Shown here: positions 54,404 to 54,832 of the stretch, in pieces | How positions within the stretch are numbered: position 1 is the stretch's first letter | Layout: each line of letters begins with the position of its first letter | Assembly: GCA_038900335.1 (NCBI GenBank) | Contig: JBBMRB010000024.1 | Coordinates: 1-54,832 of the forward strand | Length of the DNA stretch: 54,832 nt | From: Rs1 sp038900335 | GTDB taxonomy: Bacteria; Pseudomonadota; Gammaproteobacteria; Pseudomonadales; Balneatricaceae | Direction: 5' to 3' | The notes under the pieces: generated by a model | The model's input: the letters and a program-made list of their open reading frames with translations, nothing else | The model's database searches: none | Told to the model about the DNA's origin: nothing | Program-made: the position numbers and the translations under genes

Positions 54404-54430
54404 GCTATTTTACACTCTTCCCATCATTTT

Positions 54431-54465
54431 ACCCCTAAAAAACCACATTTACCCACTTTCTCCCA
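54431..54465 (-). promoter_or_regulatory. MraZ operator: TGGGN repeats at 10-bp period
   Basis: On the minus strand TGGGA, TGGGT, TGGTT and GGGGT start exactly 10 bp apart (plus-strand 54461-54465, 54451-54455, 54441-54445, 54431-54435). This matches the known MraZ box layout of TGGGN with 5-bp spacers. It lies just downstream of the -10, where a repressor would block transcription. Confidence 0.82.
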
Positions 54466-54474
54466 CTATTGTAC

Positions 54475-54503
54475 ACTATAGAAAAATGGCCGTGTTTTTG
54501 CAA
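54475..54503 (-). promoter_or_regulatory. Sigma-70 promoter of mraZ/dcw cluster
   Basis: Minus strand: -35 TTGCAA (54498-54503), 17-bp spacer, -10 TATAGT (54475-54480). Transcription would begin around 54468, inside the MraZ boxes. Confidence 0.7.
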
Positions 54504-54756
54504 GTTTGTAAAGCAAGGAAATAGCTTTAATAGCGGATAGTTGTTTCGTGTTTTAATAGGGGTCTCACAAATAAACCAACCTTTTTGATAGGGCTTATTT
54601 TTCTATTTATATTAAACAAAGAGTTAACAAAAAATATCAAGGTATTTACCGCGCAATCTGTAAAATTGAACGTGGCGCTTAAGTGAGATATATTTTGAGA
54701 GCTATGATAATTAGCTCCGTGTGAAAACCGTTTATGACTAGATCGATAGATAAAAA

Positions 54757-54832
54757 GTAAGCGGCTAAACAACCACACTCTTGCAGTTCCAAGGAAGTAA
54801 CTTATCTATATCTTCTATCGTGTCAGCCAGCG
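54757..54832. mobile_element. Terminus of an IS66-family insertion sequence (partial)
   Basis: The sequence GTAAGCGG at 54757-54764 matches the start of IS66-type terminal inverted repeats (GTAAGCG). It is directly followed by the end of a transposase-like reading frame on the minus strand. The element continues past the window. The 8 bp outside it (54749-54756, GATAAAAA) would be the target duplication. Confidence 0.65.
54765..54832 (-). CDS. IS66-family transposase, C-terminal fragment
   Basis: The last 21 codons of an open frame reading into the window edge. The sequence ends with a DKLLPWN-type motif then a short tail, as in IS66 family transposases, where LLPW(N/H/R) closes the protein. 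The stop codon (54765-54767) sits next to the terminal repeat, also as in IS66 elements. Only the tail is visible, so intactness cannot be judged. Confidence 0.62.
   Translation of the reverse strand, partial: LADTIEDIDKLLPWNCKSVVV

Larger units (their letters stand above)
54404..54756. other. dcw promoter region and spacer to the IS66-type end
   Basis: About 350 bp upstream of mraZ. The first 100 bp hold the MraZ operator and a sigma-70 promoter. From about 54504 to 54756 I see no gene: a frame reading 54527-54778 on the minus strand has no family likeness and runs into the IS end. Confidence 0.55.

Noticed and set aside
54527..54778. 83-codon minus-strand frame upstream of mraZ
   Set aside because: No family likeness; it crosses the IS66-type terminal repeat in a frame different from the transposase.
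1..54832. CRISPR arrays, tRNA or rRNA genes, prophage or defence systems
   Set aside because: No regularly spaced repeats, no cloverleaf-like or rRNA sequence noticed, and no phage, restriction or toxin-antitoxin genes among the recognisable frames.

Overview
The window reads as chromosomal DNA of a low-GC gammaproteobacterium, most likely marine and related to the Pseudomonadales/Cellvibrionales. The basis is gene content and order: nadC next to divergent pilA and pilBCD-coaE-yacG, secA and lpxC after the division cluster, an AlgW/DegS-type protease, and an m-DAP type MurE. The genus is not identified. No tRNA, rRNA, CRISPR array or prophage was seen.

Layout. (1) 0.3-9.6 kb is housekeeping: a PLP aminotransferase, fxsA, ampG, yajQ, a ketopantoate reductase with a cobalamin adenosyltransferase, zapG (yhcB), a Nif3-like protein and a DegS/AlgW protease. 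(2) 9.6-18.2 kb is a catabolic transport module. A sigma-54 activator is divergent from a six-gene GlpSTPQUV-like ABC importer. Between them lie repeated GTGTTCA motifs and a -24/-12 element with correct spacing. (3) 18.5-26 kb looks like an iron block: a DUF4856 secreted protein, a fatty-acid hydroxylase/sterol desaturase and fbpABC, with rsmE coupled to fbpC. (4) 26-33 kb holds ampD, nadC and the type IV pilus genes pilA/pilBCD with coaE and yacG. (5) 33-38 kb holds mutT, argJ and secA on the minus strand. (6) 38-54.4 kb is the division and cell wall (dcw) cluster on the minus strand, transcribed mraZ-rsmH-ftsL-ftsI-murE-murF-mraY-murD-ftsW-murG-murC-ftsQ-ftsZ-lpxC. (7) The right edge carries the end of an IS66-like element.

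How they fit together. The dcw genes make lipid II and the division machine. AmpG and AmpD recycle muropeptides, and ZapG is also linked to the envelope and division. The sigma-54 activator probably switches on the adjacent importer. Candidate Fur boxes precede the DUF4856 gene and fbpA.

Most notable points: the dcw cluster has neither ddl nor ftsA at the usual places, although FtsZ keeps its C-terminal peptide. FtsW carries a charged tail of about 110 residues. The two importer ATPases have complementary defects, predicting one complete and one degenerate ATP site. A clean MraZ operator and promoter precede mraZ, with an IS66-type terminus about 250 bp upstream of that promoter. I found no convincing wholly novel system; the strongest leads are the missing ftsA/ddl and the sigma-54/asymmetric importer module.
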